From CALFVT01 sp964513675 (GTDB taxonomy: Bacteria > Pseudomonadota > Alphaproteobacteria > Caulobacterales > Maricaulaceae), in assembly GCA_964513675.1 (NCBI GenBank), contig CAZEOD010000040.1, positions 1 to 22,495 on the forward strand: 22,495 nt of DNA, in the 5' to 3' direction. Below, piece by piece: positions 1 through 7,812 of the stretch (position 1 is the first letter of the stretch; each line of letters starts with the position of its first letter). The notes under the pieces were generated by a model, which was not told where the DNA came from, did no database searches, and saw only the letters and a list, made by a program, of their open reading frames with translations. Made by a program: the position numbers and the translations under genes.

Positions 1-239
1 ATATGGGTGGATTTCCCCGTCCCGTGATAGCCCTGCACCATGACGCGGCGATTATAGGTGAAGCCGGCAAGAATGGCCTGAGTTGTTTGATCGTCAAATA
101 TATAGGACTCGTCGATCGGCGGCGTATATTCGCTCGGCTGACTAAAGGCCGGAACCTCCATGTCAAAATTAACATCAAAGATCTCGCGCGCATTGAGCGT
201 TAAATCAGGCTGCGCGAGTGGGAAAGAATCTGTCGTCAT
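1..239 (-). CDS. cobS: Cobaltochelatase CobS subunit, 5' part only
   Basis: This is the N-terminal 79 codons of CobS, the MoxR-like AAA+ ATPase subunit of aerobic (CobNST) cobaltochelatase, which drives cobalt insertion into hydrogenobyrinic acid diamide in B12 synthesis. The gene starts at the ATG whose complement lies at 237-239 and runs off the left edge. Visible features are the CobS-typical N-terminus (residues about 20-25, REIFDV) and the Walker A motif GYHGTGKST near residues 70-78, just before the cut. The J-domain gene lies upstream on the same strand with about 70 bases between, and bolA is divergent beyond it. This neighbourhood is common in alphaproteobacteria and supports the call. 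The catalytic core and any cobT lie outside the window. Confidence 0.93.
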   Translation of the reverse strand, partial: MTTDSFPLAQPDLTLNAREIFDVNFDMEVPAFSQPSEYTPPIDESYIFDDQTTQAILAGFTYNRRVMVQGYHGTGKSTH

Positions 240-309
240 AGTCTATCTATTCTTTGTAATATCGGAGGGGCTTAAACGGGTTTAAATAAACCCGCATAAA
301 ATATACGGA

Positions 310-927
310 TTAGGCAAGCCCCGTAGATTTAAGCGTTCTGTGGGCTTTGACGACGCGGGCAAAACTATCTTCTGAACTCCGATCCCCTTTATTGGCATCC
401 GGATGGAATTGTTTGACGAGTTTCGTGTAGCGTTTACGCACATCTTCTTTCGTCGCCGTATCATCAAGGCCGAGATCATTCAGCGCCTTAATTTGCATTT
501 TTGACAAACGCTTACGCGGCGCTTCTGTGATGTCTTCGGGGCCGCCATCACCAAAAATGGAGAGCGGATCCGCATAAGCATCGCCGCTGCCGGCTTTGGC
601 TTTTTTACGGGCGCTGGCGCGTTCGGCTGTATTTTTGCGGACATCCCACGTCGGGCGGTGACCATGACGTGCGCCGGCTTGCCATTCGCGAATATCGTCA
701 TCGGTCATGCCGGAAAAGAAATTCCAGTTCTTATTATATTCCCGCGCATGGATTTGGCAAAAATTATAATATTCCCGTAAGCGGTCTGGCCCTTTGGGGG
801 CTTTACAGCCGCCCATACTAACACAGCCTTCCCACTCGCAAGGCTCCTTATCCGGTTCGGGCTTTTTCTTGGCCCGTTTGATCCGAATGTCGATTCCTTT
901 GGGTTTATAGCTGTAATTATCTGTCAT
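310..927 (-). CDS. J-domain (DnaJ-like) co-chaperone with N-terminal Cys cluster
   Basis: A 205-residue protein with a C-terminal J domain (about residues 145-203). The invariant HPD tripeptide is at 175-177, so it should stimulate an Hsp70 (DnaK) ATPase. The domain order is the reverse of DnaJ itself. The N-terminal half carries C30, C35, C41, C57 and H60, a spacing that could bind a metal. A basic, Ala/Lys-rich linker (about 105-115) joins the two parts. The gene lies between cobS (same strand, downstream) and bolA (divergent, 53 bases away), an arrangement seen in many alphaproteobacteria. What the co-chaperone serves is not known from the sequence. A link with CobS or with Fe-S handling through BolA is inference from position only. 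Confidence 0.85.
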   Translation of the reverse strand: MTDNYSYKPKGIDIRIKRAKKKPEPDKEPCEWEGCVSMGGCKAPKGPDRLREYYNFCQIHAREYNKNWNFFSGMTDDDIREWQAGARHGHRPTWDVRKNTAERASARKKAKAGSGDAYADPLSIFGDGGPEDITEAPRKRLSKMQIKALNDLGLDDTATKEDVRKRYTKLVKQFHPDANKGDRSSEDSFARVVKAHRTLKSTGLA

Positions 928-980
928 AGGCGCCTATATAAGGTTAAACCCTTCAAAAGGCTACAAAAGGATTGGTTAAA

Positions 981-1253
981 ATGGGTATTATCGCATCTGC
1001 AATCACAGAAAAGCTCACGAAAAGCTTCAATCCGTCGCATCTGGAGGTGATTGACCAATCTCATCTTCATGCTGGACATGCTGGGGCACAGGCGCATGCG
1101 GCGGAGCATGGCAGCGCAGAGAGCCATTTTCACGTGATTATTAACGCTGAAACTTTAACGCCCTTATCCCGTTTGGCGCGCCACCGTGCCGTCATGGGCG
1201 CCTTGGAAGACGAGATGCCCAAAATTCATGCCTTTAGTCTCGATGTTCGCTAG
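981..1253 (+). CDS. bolA: BolA family protein
   Basis: A 90-residue BolA-family protein. The family motif ESHFHVIINAE (47-57) is followed by the conserved helix region LTPLSRLARHRAV (59-71) and the ending MPKIHAFSL (79-87). BolA proteins pair with monothiol glutaredoxins and share an Fe-S cluster; some also bind DNA. The ATG at 981 is preferred over the in-frame TTG at 972 because the AAAAGG at 965-970 is correctly spaced only for the ATG. A His-rich stretch (H28, H30, H33, H39, H43) sits in the loop that carries cluster-ligand residues in relatives. No terminator is obvious before the ABC genes 90 bases downstream. Confidence 0.92.
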   Translation: MGIIASAITEKLTKSFNPSHLEVIDQSHLHAGHAGAQAHAAEHGSAESHFHVIINAETLTPLSRLARHRAVMGALEDEMPKIHAFSLDVR

Positions 1254-1343
1254 TTTTTTCCTCATGGCGCGATTTTACAAACTATTCATCATAGAGGCTA
1301 TATTTCGCTTTATCTTTCACGCACAGACTAACATAGAGACCTC

Positions 1344-2297
1344 ATGAAACCTGTATTAAGCCTTCAAAATGTGTCCAAAGCCTATGCCGGAAAATATGCG
1401 GTAAAAGAGGTGAGTTTTGACGTTGGGCAAGGCGAAATTATTGGGTTTTTAGGCCCAAACGGCGCGGGTAAAACCACAAGTTTGCGCATGGCGCTGGGTT
1501 TGATTAAGCCCGATACGGGCCGCGTGTCTTTATTCGGCCGCGCGCCGGGGCCGCATAATTTCGGCCGCATTGGATTTCTGCCCGAAGAGCGCGGGCTTTA
1601 TAAGAAACAAACGGCCCGCGAAGCGGTGGCGCATATGGCGCAGCTTAACGGGATGAAGCGCGCAGAGGCCTTTAAGCGCGCCGATGATATGTTGCTGCGC
1701 TACGGCCTTGGGGATGCGCGGCGCAAAAAAAATAAAGATATGTCCAAGGGCATGGCCCAGAAAGTTCAGCTTTTGGCGGCGATTGCGCATAATCCTGAAT
1801 TTTATATTCTCGATGAGCCGTTCTCTGGCCTTGACCCTGTTAATCAGCAAGTCTTGGAAGGGATTGTCCGCGAGATTGCGGCGCAGGGCCATACGATTTT
1901 ATTCTCTACCCATGTGATGGAACATGCGGAGCGGTTATGTGACCGGATTATTTTAATGTCACAAGGCGAGAAATGTTTTGACGGCACGACAGAGGCCGCA
2001 CTTGCGGAGGCTCCCCGCCGGCTTGTCATTGGGTCTAAAGATATAGGCCTAACAGAGATGGTGACGCCCTTTGTCAAATTGGTTGAAGCCCAAGAGGGGG
2101 GCGTCTTAAACGTGGTCATGAAAGACGCGGTCGATACACAAGATATTTTAGTTAAAGCGGTGGATCAGGATATTAAATTGACCCGCTTTGAGCCGCAGCG
2201 CGCGAGCTTGCACGAAGCCTTTGTGGCGCTGGTCGGCGAGACGGCGGCGCCAGACATATCGTCGCCAGACATATCACCACAGGAGAGCGGATCATGA
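1344..2297 (+). CDS. ABC-2 type exporter, ATP-binding subunit (NatA-like)
   Basis: A 317-residue nucleotide-binding protein of the DrrA/NatA/CcmA type, cytoplasmic and paired with the permease that follows. Walker A is GPNGAGKTT (37-45), Walker B is FYILDEPFSGLDP, and the H-loop is STHVMEH. The signature motif reads MSKGMAQKVQ rather than LSGGQ, which is usual in this subgroup. About 80 residues follow the ATPase domain, a C-terminal extension typical of NatA-like exporters. The stop codon overlaps the permease start (ATGA at 2294-2297), so translation is probably coupled. The extreme C-terminus holds a five-codon tandem duplication (2248-2275). The transported substrate cannot be deduced; Na+ export or drug efflux are only family precedents. 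Confidence 0.9.
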   Translation: MKPVLSLQNVSKAYAGKYAVKEVSFDVGQGEIIGFLGPNGAGKTTSLRMALGLIKPDTGRVSLFGRAPGPHNFGRIGFLPEERGLYKKQTAREAVAHMAQLNGMKRAEAFKRADDMLLRYGLGDARRKKNKDMSKGMAQKVQLLAAIAHNPEFYILDEPFSGLDPVNQQVLEGIVREIAAQGHTILFSTHVMEHAERLCDRIILMSQGEKCFDGTTEAALAEAPRRLVIGSKDIGLTEMVTPFVKLVEAQEGGVLNVVMKDAVDTQDILVKAVDQDIKLTRFEPQRASLHEAFVALVGETAAPDISSPDISPQESGS

Positions 2298-3784
2298 TGG
2301 CGCATATTCCGAGTTTTCGGCGGACCTATTTGATCGCAAAACGTGATTTCCTTGGCTATGTCAAAACATGGGGGTTTTGGATTTCCTTTTTCCTCCCCTT
2401 TATTTGCGGCGCGATTGGTTTTTTTGCGGCTACGCTCGATATTAATTTGACGCAATCCCGTTATGAAGCGATTTTGGATGAAACGGGTCTTCATGCGGCA
2501 GGGATTGAGGCGCGCTATGCCGATCAGCAAACGGCTTTATATCGCGGCATTTATGAAGGGCTTGATATTGTCATGCCAGATCAGCAAAGCGAAATTTTGC
2601 TCTCTACGCTTGATAGGCAAGGCGTCGCTGCGGCGCAGGACTATCTTGCTGAGGTTCAGCCTGAAATCGCGAAACGCACAAAACTGCCCGTCGCCGATAT
2701 TATTTTCGTTGCGCCGCCCGCCGATAATATTGATGAGCTGCAAGCTTTTCTGCGCGGGGAGACACCCATGACGATTGACGGCGAAGCGGTGAATCTGGAC
2801 GGCGTTTTACATCTTCGCAAAGACGGTGATGGGCTGATGAGAGCGGATTATTGGTCGTCCAATATTAATAGTCAGGCGGTCTCTGGCTTGGCGCAGGGCT
2901 ATTTTAGTGACCGCGCGGGCCAGAGCTACCTTGAAAGCGGGAACCTTAATCTAGAGGGTTACCGCGCGGCGCGGGGCGGTTCGGTTGAAATGGAAAGCTT
3001 TAATCCGAATAAAAAAGCCAATGCCGATAATGGCGGCAGTCAAGCCGTGACGATTGAAGATAGGCTTCCGTTTATTGTTGCGCTGGTGATGAGCGCCTTT
3101 TTATGGCTGACGATTTTCTCAGGCTCCTATATGCTGCTCACCTCTATGCTGGAAGAAAAGCTGAATAAGCTTTTGGAGATGATGCTGTCGAGCGTGCAAT
3201 TCTCCGAAGTGATTTTAGGTAAGCTTTTGGGCGTGGCGGCGCTGACACTTACGGCGATGCTGCCTTATATAATTTTAGGGATTGGCGGGGTGATTGCGCT
3301 TGTGTTTTTTGCGCCCGACCCTGATGTCGCGCGGGGCATTGCAGCCTCTTTCCCGCCGCGTATTATTTTCTTCTTCTTCCTTTATTTAATTTTGGGATAT
3401 GTTTTTTACGGGGCGATGTTTATTGCCATCGGGTCTTTGGCGCAGTCCATGCAGGATGCGCAGACCTTGACCACGCCGATTATTATTATTTTGACATTAT
3501 GCATTATGATTGTGCCAATCGCGATTGAATCCCCGGAGTCGGAAATTGTCCGCTGGGCATCATGGTTCCCGCTATCGGCCCCCTTTGCAGCGATCATTCG
3601 CTTGCCGAATAACCCGCCGCTTATAGAACTCGTTCTGCCGGCTTTATTCGTCTTTTTTCTAACGATTGGCGTCATTATTTTAGCGGGCCGCATTTTCCGC
3701 TATGGCGTTTTATCGGGCTCAGGCGTTGAAAGCGTAAAGGCGTGGTTTGCGCGTGTGATATTGCGCCGCAAGGCGAAACAGTAA
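2294..3784 (+). CDS. ABC-2 type exporter, permease subunit (NatB-like)
   Basis: A 496-residue inner-membrane permease. One transmembrane segment lies near residues 25-50. A large extracytoplasmic region of about 200 residues follows, then a C-terminal bundle of five or six hydrophobic helices from about residue 255. This is the layout of the NatB/YhaP ABC-2 family. The helices are separated by the short amphipathic stretch MLEEKLNKLLEMMLSS, a hallmark of NatB/YhaP-like permeases that precedes the coupling region. The gene starts inside the stop codon of its ATPase gene, and together they form a complete two-gene exporter. A second ATG at 2297 is an equally good start. The protein ends in a basic tail (ILRRKAKQ). 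The substrate is unknown. Confidence 0.88.
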   Translation: MMAHIPSFRRTYLIAKRDFLGYVKTWGFWISFFLPFICGAIGFFAATLDINLTQSRYEAILDETGLHAAGIEARYADQQTALYRGIYEGLDIVMPDQQSEILLSTLDRQGVAAAQDYLAEVQPEIAKRTKLPVADIIFVAPPADNIDELQAFLRGETPMTIDGEAVNLDGVLHLRKDGDGLMRADYWSSNINSQAVSGLAQGYFSDRAGQSYLESGNLNLEGYRAARGGSVEMESFNPNKKANADNGGSQAVTIEDRLPFIVALVMSAFLWLTIFSGSYMLLTSMLEEKLNKLLEMMLSSVQFSEVILGKLLGVAALTLTAMLPYIILGIGGVIALVFFAPDPDVARGIAASFPPRIIFFFFLYLILGYVFYGAMFIAIGSLAQSMQDAQTLTTPIIIILTLCIMIVPIAIESPESEIVRWASWFPLSAPFAAIIRLPNNPPLIELVLPALFVFFLTIGVIILAGRIFRYGVLSGSGVESVKAWFARVILRRKAKQ

Positions 3785-3826
3785 GGCGCGCGTGACCTTT
3801 GCGCCGCGCTGGGTTATAAGGCCATT

Positions 3827-4365
3827 ATGACGATAGCTGCTGATGATAAATCCAACCTGATTTTAGATGAGTTGCTGCGCCATGCGGCGTTTGAAGGCTG
3901 GACGGCGCGTGCCATAGATCAAGCGGTTGCGGCCTTGGGTTTACCGCGCGGCACAGAGCATATTTACGCCGCGGGCGGCGCGCTGGGGTTAATTCATCTT
4001 TGGTCCAGCCGCCTCGATCAAGAAATGACGGCGGCGCTTATGGCGCGGGGCCTTGATAATATGCGTATTCGCGACAAAGTCACCGAAGCCGTTTGGATAC
4101 GAATGCGCCTCTTGGAGGGTCATGAAGACGCCGCACGCCGCGCCTTGGCACGGCTGTCATTGCCGGATGCGGGGGCTGACGCGGCGCAGCAATTATGGGC
4201 CAGCTCCGATGCGATCTGGACGGCGATTGGCGATGTCAGCGATGATTATAATTATTATACAAAACGTATGATTTTATCCGGCGTTATCGGCTCCACGCTC
4301 TTAGTCTGGCTCTCTGATGATAGCGAGGATAAATCCGAATCCCGCGCCTTTTTGGAGCGCCGGAT
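3827..4365 (+). CDS. COQ9 family protein, 3' end lost in assembly gap
   Basis: The first 179 codons of a COQ9-family protein, a lipid-binding accessory factor of ubiquinone biosynthesis that in eukaryotes partners the hydroxylase COQ7. Recognition rests on the C-terminal block DDYNYYTKRMILSGVIGSTLLVWLSDDS (about 142-169 in two pieces: DDYNYYTKR then ILSGV), on the following RAFLERR, and on the TetR-like helical N-terminus. Only 20-40 residues should be missing, because family members usually end soon after the FLERRI block. The reading frame appears to continue past the 100 N, but the codons after the gap are antisense to purK and are not part of this protein. The usual alphaproteobacterial neighbour rpsU is not upstream here. 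Confidence 0.88.
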
Positions 4366-4465
4366 NNNNNNNNNNNNNNNNNNNNNNNNNNNNNNNNNNN
4401 NNNNNNNNNNNNNNNNNNNNNNNNNNNNNNNNNNNNNNNNNNNNNNNNNNNNNNNNNNNNNNNNN
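4366..4465. other. Assembly gap of exactly 100 N
   Basis: An unbroken run of 100 undetermined bases. A round 100 is the usual placeholder for a gap of unknown size, so the distance, and even the adjacency, of COQ9 and purK are unproven. The gap removes the COQ9 C-terminus and possibly further genes or a terminator. The purK stop codon lies only 12 bases beyond it. Confidence 0.98.
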
Positions 4466-4477
4466 GCGCTTTGCGGT

Positions 4478-5578
4478 TTAATTATTAAGCTGCCCACGCG
4501 GGACGTAAATAATACGGTTCACATGGCCCATTTTCCGGCCCGGACGCGGCTCTTCTTTGCCGTAAAGATGGATAAAACTATCCGGTTCTCTTGCATAAGT
4601 GTCCCAGCTTTCGATGTCGCGGCCAATCAAATTGGTCATCTGAACGCCGTGTTTGAGCTGTATATGCCCGAGCGGCCAGCCGGTGATCGCGCGGATATGA
4701 AGCTCGAACTGGTCGATACATCCGGCGTTTTGCGTCCAGTGGCCTGAATTATGAACGCGGGGAGCAATCTCATTGACGATTAAATCACCATTTTCCATTT
4801 GAAAAAATTCAATGCCAATGACGCCGAAATAATTCAGCTCTTTAAGAATATAACGCGCAAAGGCTTTGGCCTTGCCTCCGTGACCTTCCGCAGGGGCCGT
4901 GCTGGTGTGGAGGATGTGGTTTTTATGCACATTCTCAATCAGCGGATAACTCGCCGTTTCGCCGTTAACGCCGCGGGCAGCAATAATCGAGACTTCGCGC
5001 TTAAAGGGGATGAAGCCTTCAAGAATACAAGGCTGCTCCCCAAGCTGTGTCCACGCCGTTTCAATGTCATCGCCGCTTTTCAGGACATATTGCCCTTTAC
5101 CGTCATAGCCAAAGCGCCGCGTTTTTAGCACACAAGGATAGTCAATGACTGTCACGGCCTGTTTCAGATCATCAATATTATCAATCTGCTCAAAAGGGGC
5201 GACGGGGACTTTGGCGACATTTTTTAAAAATGTTTTCTCGGCCACACGGTCTTGCGCGGTGGCAAGCGCTTTTGGGCCGGGGCGTAATATAGACCCAATG
5301 GCGGCCGCTTTGGCTGTAAATTCTGGTACGTTCTCAAATTCATAGGTGACGATATCGCAGCTTTCGGCAAAGTCACGCACGCTGTCGAGATCATCATAAG
5401 GCGCAACCGTTTCATAAGCGGCGAGCTGCGCGGCGGGTGAATTGGCCTCGGGGCAATAAATATGGGTTTTAAATCCAAGGCGACTAGCGGCGGCGCTGAG
5501 CATCCGGCCTAATTGCCCGCCGCCGAGAATCCCAATCGTGGATCCACTTGCAAGCGGGCTGAACATTTCGCGGCTCAT
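4478..5578 (-). CDS. purK: N5-carboxyaminoimidazole ribonucleotide synthase
   Basis: A 366-residue ATP-grasp enzyme that makes N5-CAIR from AIR, ATP and bicarbonate in purine synthesis; it is cytosolic and normally dimeric. The N-terminus has the family start GILGGGQLGRML (about 17-28). The ATP-grasp core includes CVLKTRRFGYDGKGQ (about 148-162) and the metal/ATP-binding strand EFFQMENGDLIVNEIAPRVHNSGHWT, where NEIAPRxHNSGHWT is nearly invariant. Length fits the family (about 355-390). The start ATG is 12 bases downstream of the purE stop, preceded by AAGG, so the two genes form a purE-purK operon whose products act in sequence. The end is complete despite the nearby gap. Confidence 0.95.
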   Translation of the reverse strand: MSREMFSPLASGSTIGILGGGQLGRMLSAAASRLGFKTHIYCPEANSPAAQLAAYETVAPYDDLDSVRDFAESCDIVTYEFENVPEFTAKAAAIGSILRPGPKALATAQDRVAEKTFLKNVAKVPVAPFEQIDNIDDLKQAVTVIDYPCVLKTRRFGYDGKGQYVLKSGDDIETAWTQLGEQPCILEGFIPFKREVSIIAARGVNGETASYPLIENVHKNHILHTSTAPAEGHGGKAKAFARYILKELNYFGVIGIEFFQMENGDLIVNEIAPRVHNSGHWTQNAGCIDQFELHIRAITGWPLGHIQLKHGVQMTNLIGRDIESWDTYAREPDSFIHLYGKEEPRPGRKMGHVNRIIYVPRGQLNN

Positions 5579-5589
5579 CGGGGCGGCCT

Positions 5590-6093
5590 TTAAACAGTGC
5601 CGCGCGGGTCATCGCCCACAGAATCAGTTTGGGCGCTGCGCCATTGATCGAGCCGCTGCGCGAGATCATCGTCTTGAAGCGCAAGAATGGCGCTGGCCAT
5701 GAGCGCAGCATTTTTAGCGCCGGCGTCCCCGATTGCCAACGTTCCAACGGGCACGCCGCCGGGCATTTGAACAATTGATAACAGGCTATCAAGACCCGAT
5801 AGGCTCCGGCTTTTGACGGGCACACCCAAGACCGGGAGCGGCGTCATTGCGGCGACCATTCCGGGCAGATGCGCCGCCCCGCCAGCGCCAGCGATAATCA
5901 CCTGATAGCCCGCCGATTTGGCCGTCTTGGCAAAATTAATAAGGCGGTCTGGGGTTCTGTGGGCCGAGACGACTTTCGCCTCATAAGCCACGCCGAGAGC
6001 GCCGAGAATGTCGGCGGCTTTTTCCATTGTCGGCCAATCAGATTTAGAGCCCATAATGATCGCAATTTTGGCGGTGTCTTGCTGAGTGCTCAT
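5590..6093 (-). CDS. purE: N5-carboxyaminoimidazole ribonucleotide mutase
   Basis: A 167-residue class I PurE, which moves the carboxylate of N5-CAIR (the PurK product) to C4 to give CAIR. The motif IIMGSKSDWPTM (12-23) and the catalytic-region SAHRTPDR (44-51) are present, followed by GAGGAAHLPGM and the long conserved block from GVPVKS through DSLLSIVQMP to GDAGAKNAA. The presence of purK and the class I sequence indicate the two-step bacterial route rather than the direct AIR carboxylase. AAGGG lies 7 bases before the ATG. It is the first gene of the purEK operon; the promoter should lie in the 300 bases shared with the divergent GGDEF gene. The last 20 residues are poorly conserved. Confidence 0.95.
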   Translation of the reverse strand: MSTQQDTAKIAIIMGSKSDWPTMEKAADILGALGVAYEAKVVSAHRTPDRLINFAKTAKSAGYQVIIAGAGGAAHLPGMVAAMTPLPVLGVPVKSRSLSGLDSLLSIVQMPGGVPVGTLAIGDAGAKNAALMASAILALQDDDLAQRLDQWRSAQTDSVGDDPRGTV

Positions 6094-6393
6094 GACATTA
6101 CCCTTGTAAAAATTAATTCCGTTACATGGCGCAATGTCGCCGTCAGGTCAATTTCAAAATTCAAGCCTTGGCCGGGTTTTCTTGCCTCTTTCAGAGGGGG
6201 ACGTGTCTGTTTTTAGGGCGGGGAGGGGCCTGATAATTATACAGCTTTATACAGCTATGACTGCGACTGCACGTTTCGAAAATTAAGATGAACCGCTATG
6301 GAGTTTAAAACGTCTTGTTAACTATAGGTTTTGAAAAAACCTTAAACTTACTGTGTTAACTTGGTGTAATGAGATGTTGGCTTGGGGATGAGT
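6094..6393. other. Intergenic region between divergent purE and GGDEF gene
   Basis: Three hundred bases without a supported gene. The half next to the GGDEF gene is AT-rich and holds a perfect 7-bp stem with a 3-base loop (AGGTTTT/AAAACCT, about 6325-6341) and several TTAA or GTTAAC words near 6308, 6318, 6343 and 6355. Their spacings (9 or more) do not match the CtrA TTAA-N7-TTAA consensus. Both promoters must lie here, but no convincing -35/-10 pair could be fixed. Confidence 0.5.
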
Positions 6394-7050
6394 ATGCGCT
6401 CGCTTGTATCGTCGGTTTTGCAATCGACGTCTGAAATTACGGATGACCCGTTTAAGCTTGCGGATGAAGCCCTTCGTGATGAAAACAGCCGTTTGACGGA
6501 TGAACTCTCGAAATTACGCCAAAAAATTATCGAATTAGAACATATGGCGGACATGGATCCGCTGGTGCCGCTCTATAATCGCCGCGCCTTTATGCGCGAG
6601 CTTTCGCGGGCTTTAACCGTGCGGGCGCGTTACGATATTTGCTCGGCTGTGATTTATTTTGATTTGGATGATTTCAAAGCTGTGAATGACAGATTTGGCC
6701 ATGCGATAGGCGATAATGTGTTAAAATCTATTGGCCAGTCTTTGGCGTCAAATGTACGAGATTGCGATGTTGTTGCGCGGCTGGGCGGGGATGAATTTGC
6801 GGCGCTTTTATTTAAAACGGATATCGATCAGGCGATGAATAAAGCCGTCGCAATTACTCAGGCCATGCAGAGGGCCTGCGCGGAGCTTTCAGAGCAAGCC
6901 ATACAGATTTCCGTGAGTTGGGGCGTTGCAGACTGTGTGCCGAATATGGAGCCTGAAAATATTCTCTCGCGGGCCGATCGCCAGATGTTTACCTGTAAGG
7001 CGATGCCGGCGTTGAAATTAATGACGCCCATGTCTCCGCTGGATATTTAG
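6394..7050 (+). CDS. Soluble GGDEF diguanylate cyclase
   Basis: A cytoplasmic protein of about 218 residues with one GGDEF domain, predicted to make cyclic di-GMP from two GTP. The N-terminal 50 residues are polar and predicted coiled coil (LADEALRDENSRL to KIIELE), likely for dimerisation; no sensor domain or membrane segment is present. The domain keeps the metal/GTP residues YFDLDDFKAVNDRFGHAIGD (written here as the 20-residue core), the active-site loop RLGGDEFAALL, and an I-site RDCD exactly five residues before GGDEF, so product inhibition is expected. The domain end (ADRQMFTCK) is slightly unusual. The start is uncertain: ATG 6394 is chosen because GGGG at 6384-6387 is well placed; ATG 6388 or TTG 6382 would add 2-4 residues. 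Confidence 0.88.
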   Translation: MRSLVSSVLQSTSEITDDPFKLADEALRDENSRLTDELSKLRQKIIELEHMADMDPLVPLYNRRAFMRELSRALTVRARYDICSAVIYFDLDDFKAVNDRFGHAIGDNVLKSIGQSLASNVRDCDVVARLGGDEFAALLFKTDIDQAMNKAVAITQAMQRACAELSEQAIQISVSWGVADCVPNMEPENILSRADRQMFTCKAMPALKLMTPMSPLDI

Positions 7051-7060
7051 GCTTAAGGCT

Positions 7061-7357
7061 TTAAGCAATAATATCGGGCGTCAGCTGATTTTCCAGATAT
7101 GAAATCTGGTCTTTCATTGATAATTTAATTTTTTTCATACGGCGGATTTTCAGCATATCAACTGGGCCGGTCTGGGTTAGCGCGTCTATCTCTTGGTCAA
7201 TCCGCCGATGTTCATTTTGCAGCCACGTCAGGCGTTCCTGCATTTGTTGGGCTAAGGTTAGATTATCATTTTCTATCGGGCCGTTATCTTTATCGCCGCT
7301 GCCTTCATCGCCGCTACCTTTATCGCCCATGTCATCGTTTATGTCGCTATCATCCAC
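7061..7357 (-). CDS. YdcH/DUF465 family small coiled-coil protein with acidic N-terminus
   Basis: A 98-residue protein. The C-terminal 60 residues match DUF465: LQNEHRRIDQEIDAL, then KIRRMKKIKLSMKDQISYLE, two heptad-rich helices separated by a short turn. The function of the family is unknown; members are small helical proteins of alphaproteobacteria. The first 35 residues are low-complexity and acidic, with repeats of the type GDKGSGDEGSGDKD that are not part of the family core. The start is a GTG at 7357; an in-frame ATG at 7330 would remove nine residues and neither has a strong ribosome binding site. A second DUF465 gene is divergent 115 bases away, and the GGDEF gene converges from the other side. 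Confidence 0.8.
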   Translation of the reverse strand: MDDSDINDDMGDKGSGDEGSGDKDNGPIENDNLTLAQQMQERLTWLQNEHRRIDQEIDALTQTGPVDMLKIRRMKKIKLSMKDQISYLENQLTPDIIA

Positions 7358-7472
7358 GGCAAGGCCCTATTACATTATTAACCAAGCCTAACGCGCCAAG
7401 CGTGACTTTTATTATAGTCTATGCTACATTATATATCTTGGAAATAGTTAATCATGAACAAGGAGAATGTTT

Positions 7473-7649
7473 ATGGGTGTACGGGCTCATGTTAATCAAA
7501 TGAATATCAAACGCGAGGATCTTGACCGAGAGATTACCTCTGAATTGAAACGCCTTCATCCAGACACACTCCGAATATCACAACTGAAAAAAGAAAAACT
7601 ACAACTCAAAGACCGGGTCACGACATATCAGACGCCAGAAGCGTCATAG
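7473..7649 (+). CDS. YdcH/DUF465 family small coiled-coil protein
   Basis: A 58-residue protein, nearly all DUF465 core: MNIKREDLDREITSELKRL and then ISQLKKEKLQLKDRV, the characteristic second-helix motif. No signal peptide or membrane segment is present. Start ATG 7473 is chosen because AGGAG at 7461-7465 lies 7 bases before it, whereas ATG 7467 would leave one base. The promoter should lie in 7358-7460, which is shared with the divergent DUF465 gene. Two hairpins follow the stop codon, the second with a U-run, so this is probably a single-gene transcript. Function unknown. Confidence 0.85.
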   Translation: MGVRAHVNQMNIKREDLDREITSELKRLHPDTLRISQLKKEKLQLKDRVTTYQTPEAS

Positions 7650-7659
7650 CGGCCCTACC

Positions 7660-7679
7660 CCTCCCCTTTTTTGGGGAGG
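7660..7679 (+). terminator. Stem-loop after DUF465 gene
   Basis: A perfect 7-bp stem CCTCCCC/GGGGAGG with a T6 loop, 10 bases after the stop codon at 7647-7649. It has no downstream U-run of its own, so it may stabilise the mRNA 3' end or act together with the next hairpin. Confidence 0.6.
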
Positions 7680-7697
7680 CCATATTGATGATATTTT

Positions 7698-7720
7698 AAC
7701 GGCCCTTGGGCCGTTTTTTT
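7698..7720 (+). terminator. Rho-independent terminator
   Basis: A stem AACGGCCC/GGGCCGTT (7698-7705 and 7708-7715) with a minimal loop, running straight into T7 (7714-7720). This is a textbook intrinsic terminator for the DUF465 transcript and insulates the SDR gene that starts 93 bases downstream. Confidence 0.85.
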
Positions 7721-7812
7721 ATGTGCAAATATGTTTTCACATATAGGTTTTGCTTGATATAGGGCGCATAATTGCTTTCTATGGCGGCTTAATAAGAAGA
7801 AAAGAGCGTTTA

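Noticed and set aside
3827..4747. A 306-residue frame running through the N run
   Set aside because: The part after the gap is antisense to purK, whose protein is complete and conserved. Only 3827-4365 belongs to COQ9.
6325..6341. Stem AGGTTTT/AAAACCT as a terminator
   Set aside because: AT-only core, no U-run after it, and it lies between divergent genes where no terminator is needed.
7750..7812. Upstream start for the SDR gene at 7813
   Set aside because: The extra 21 residues are not SDR-like and begin at a TTG without a ribosome binding site.
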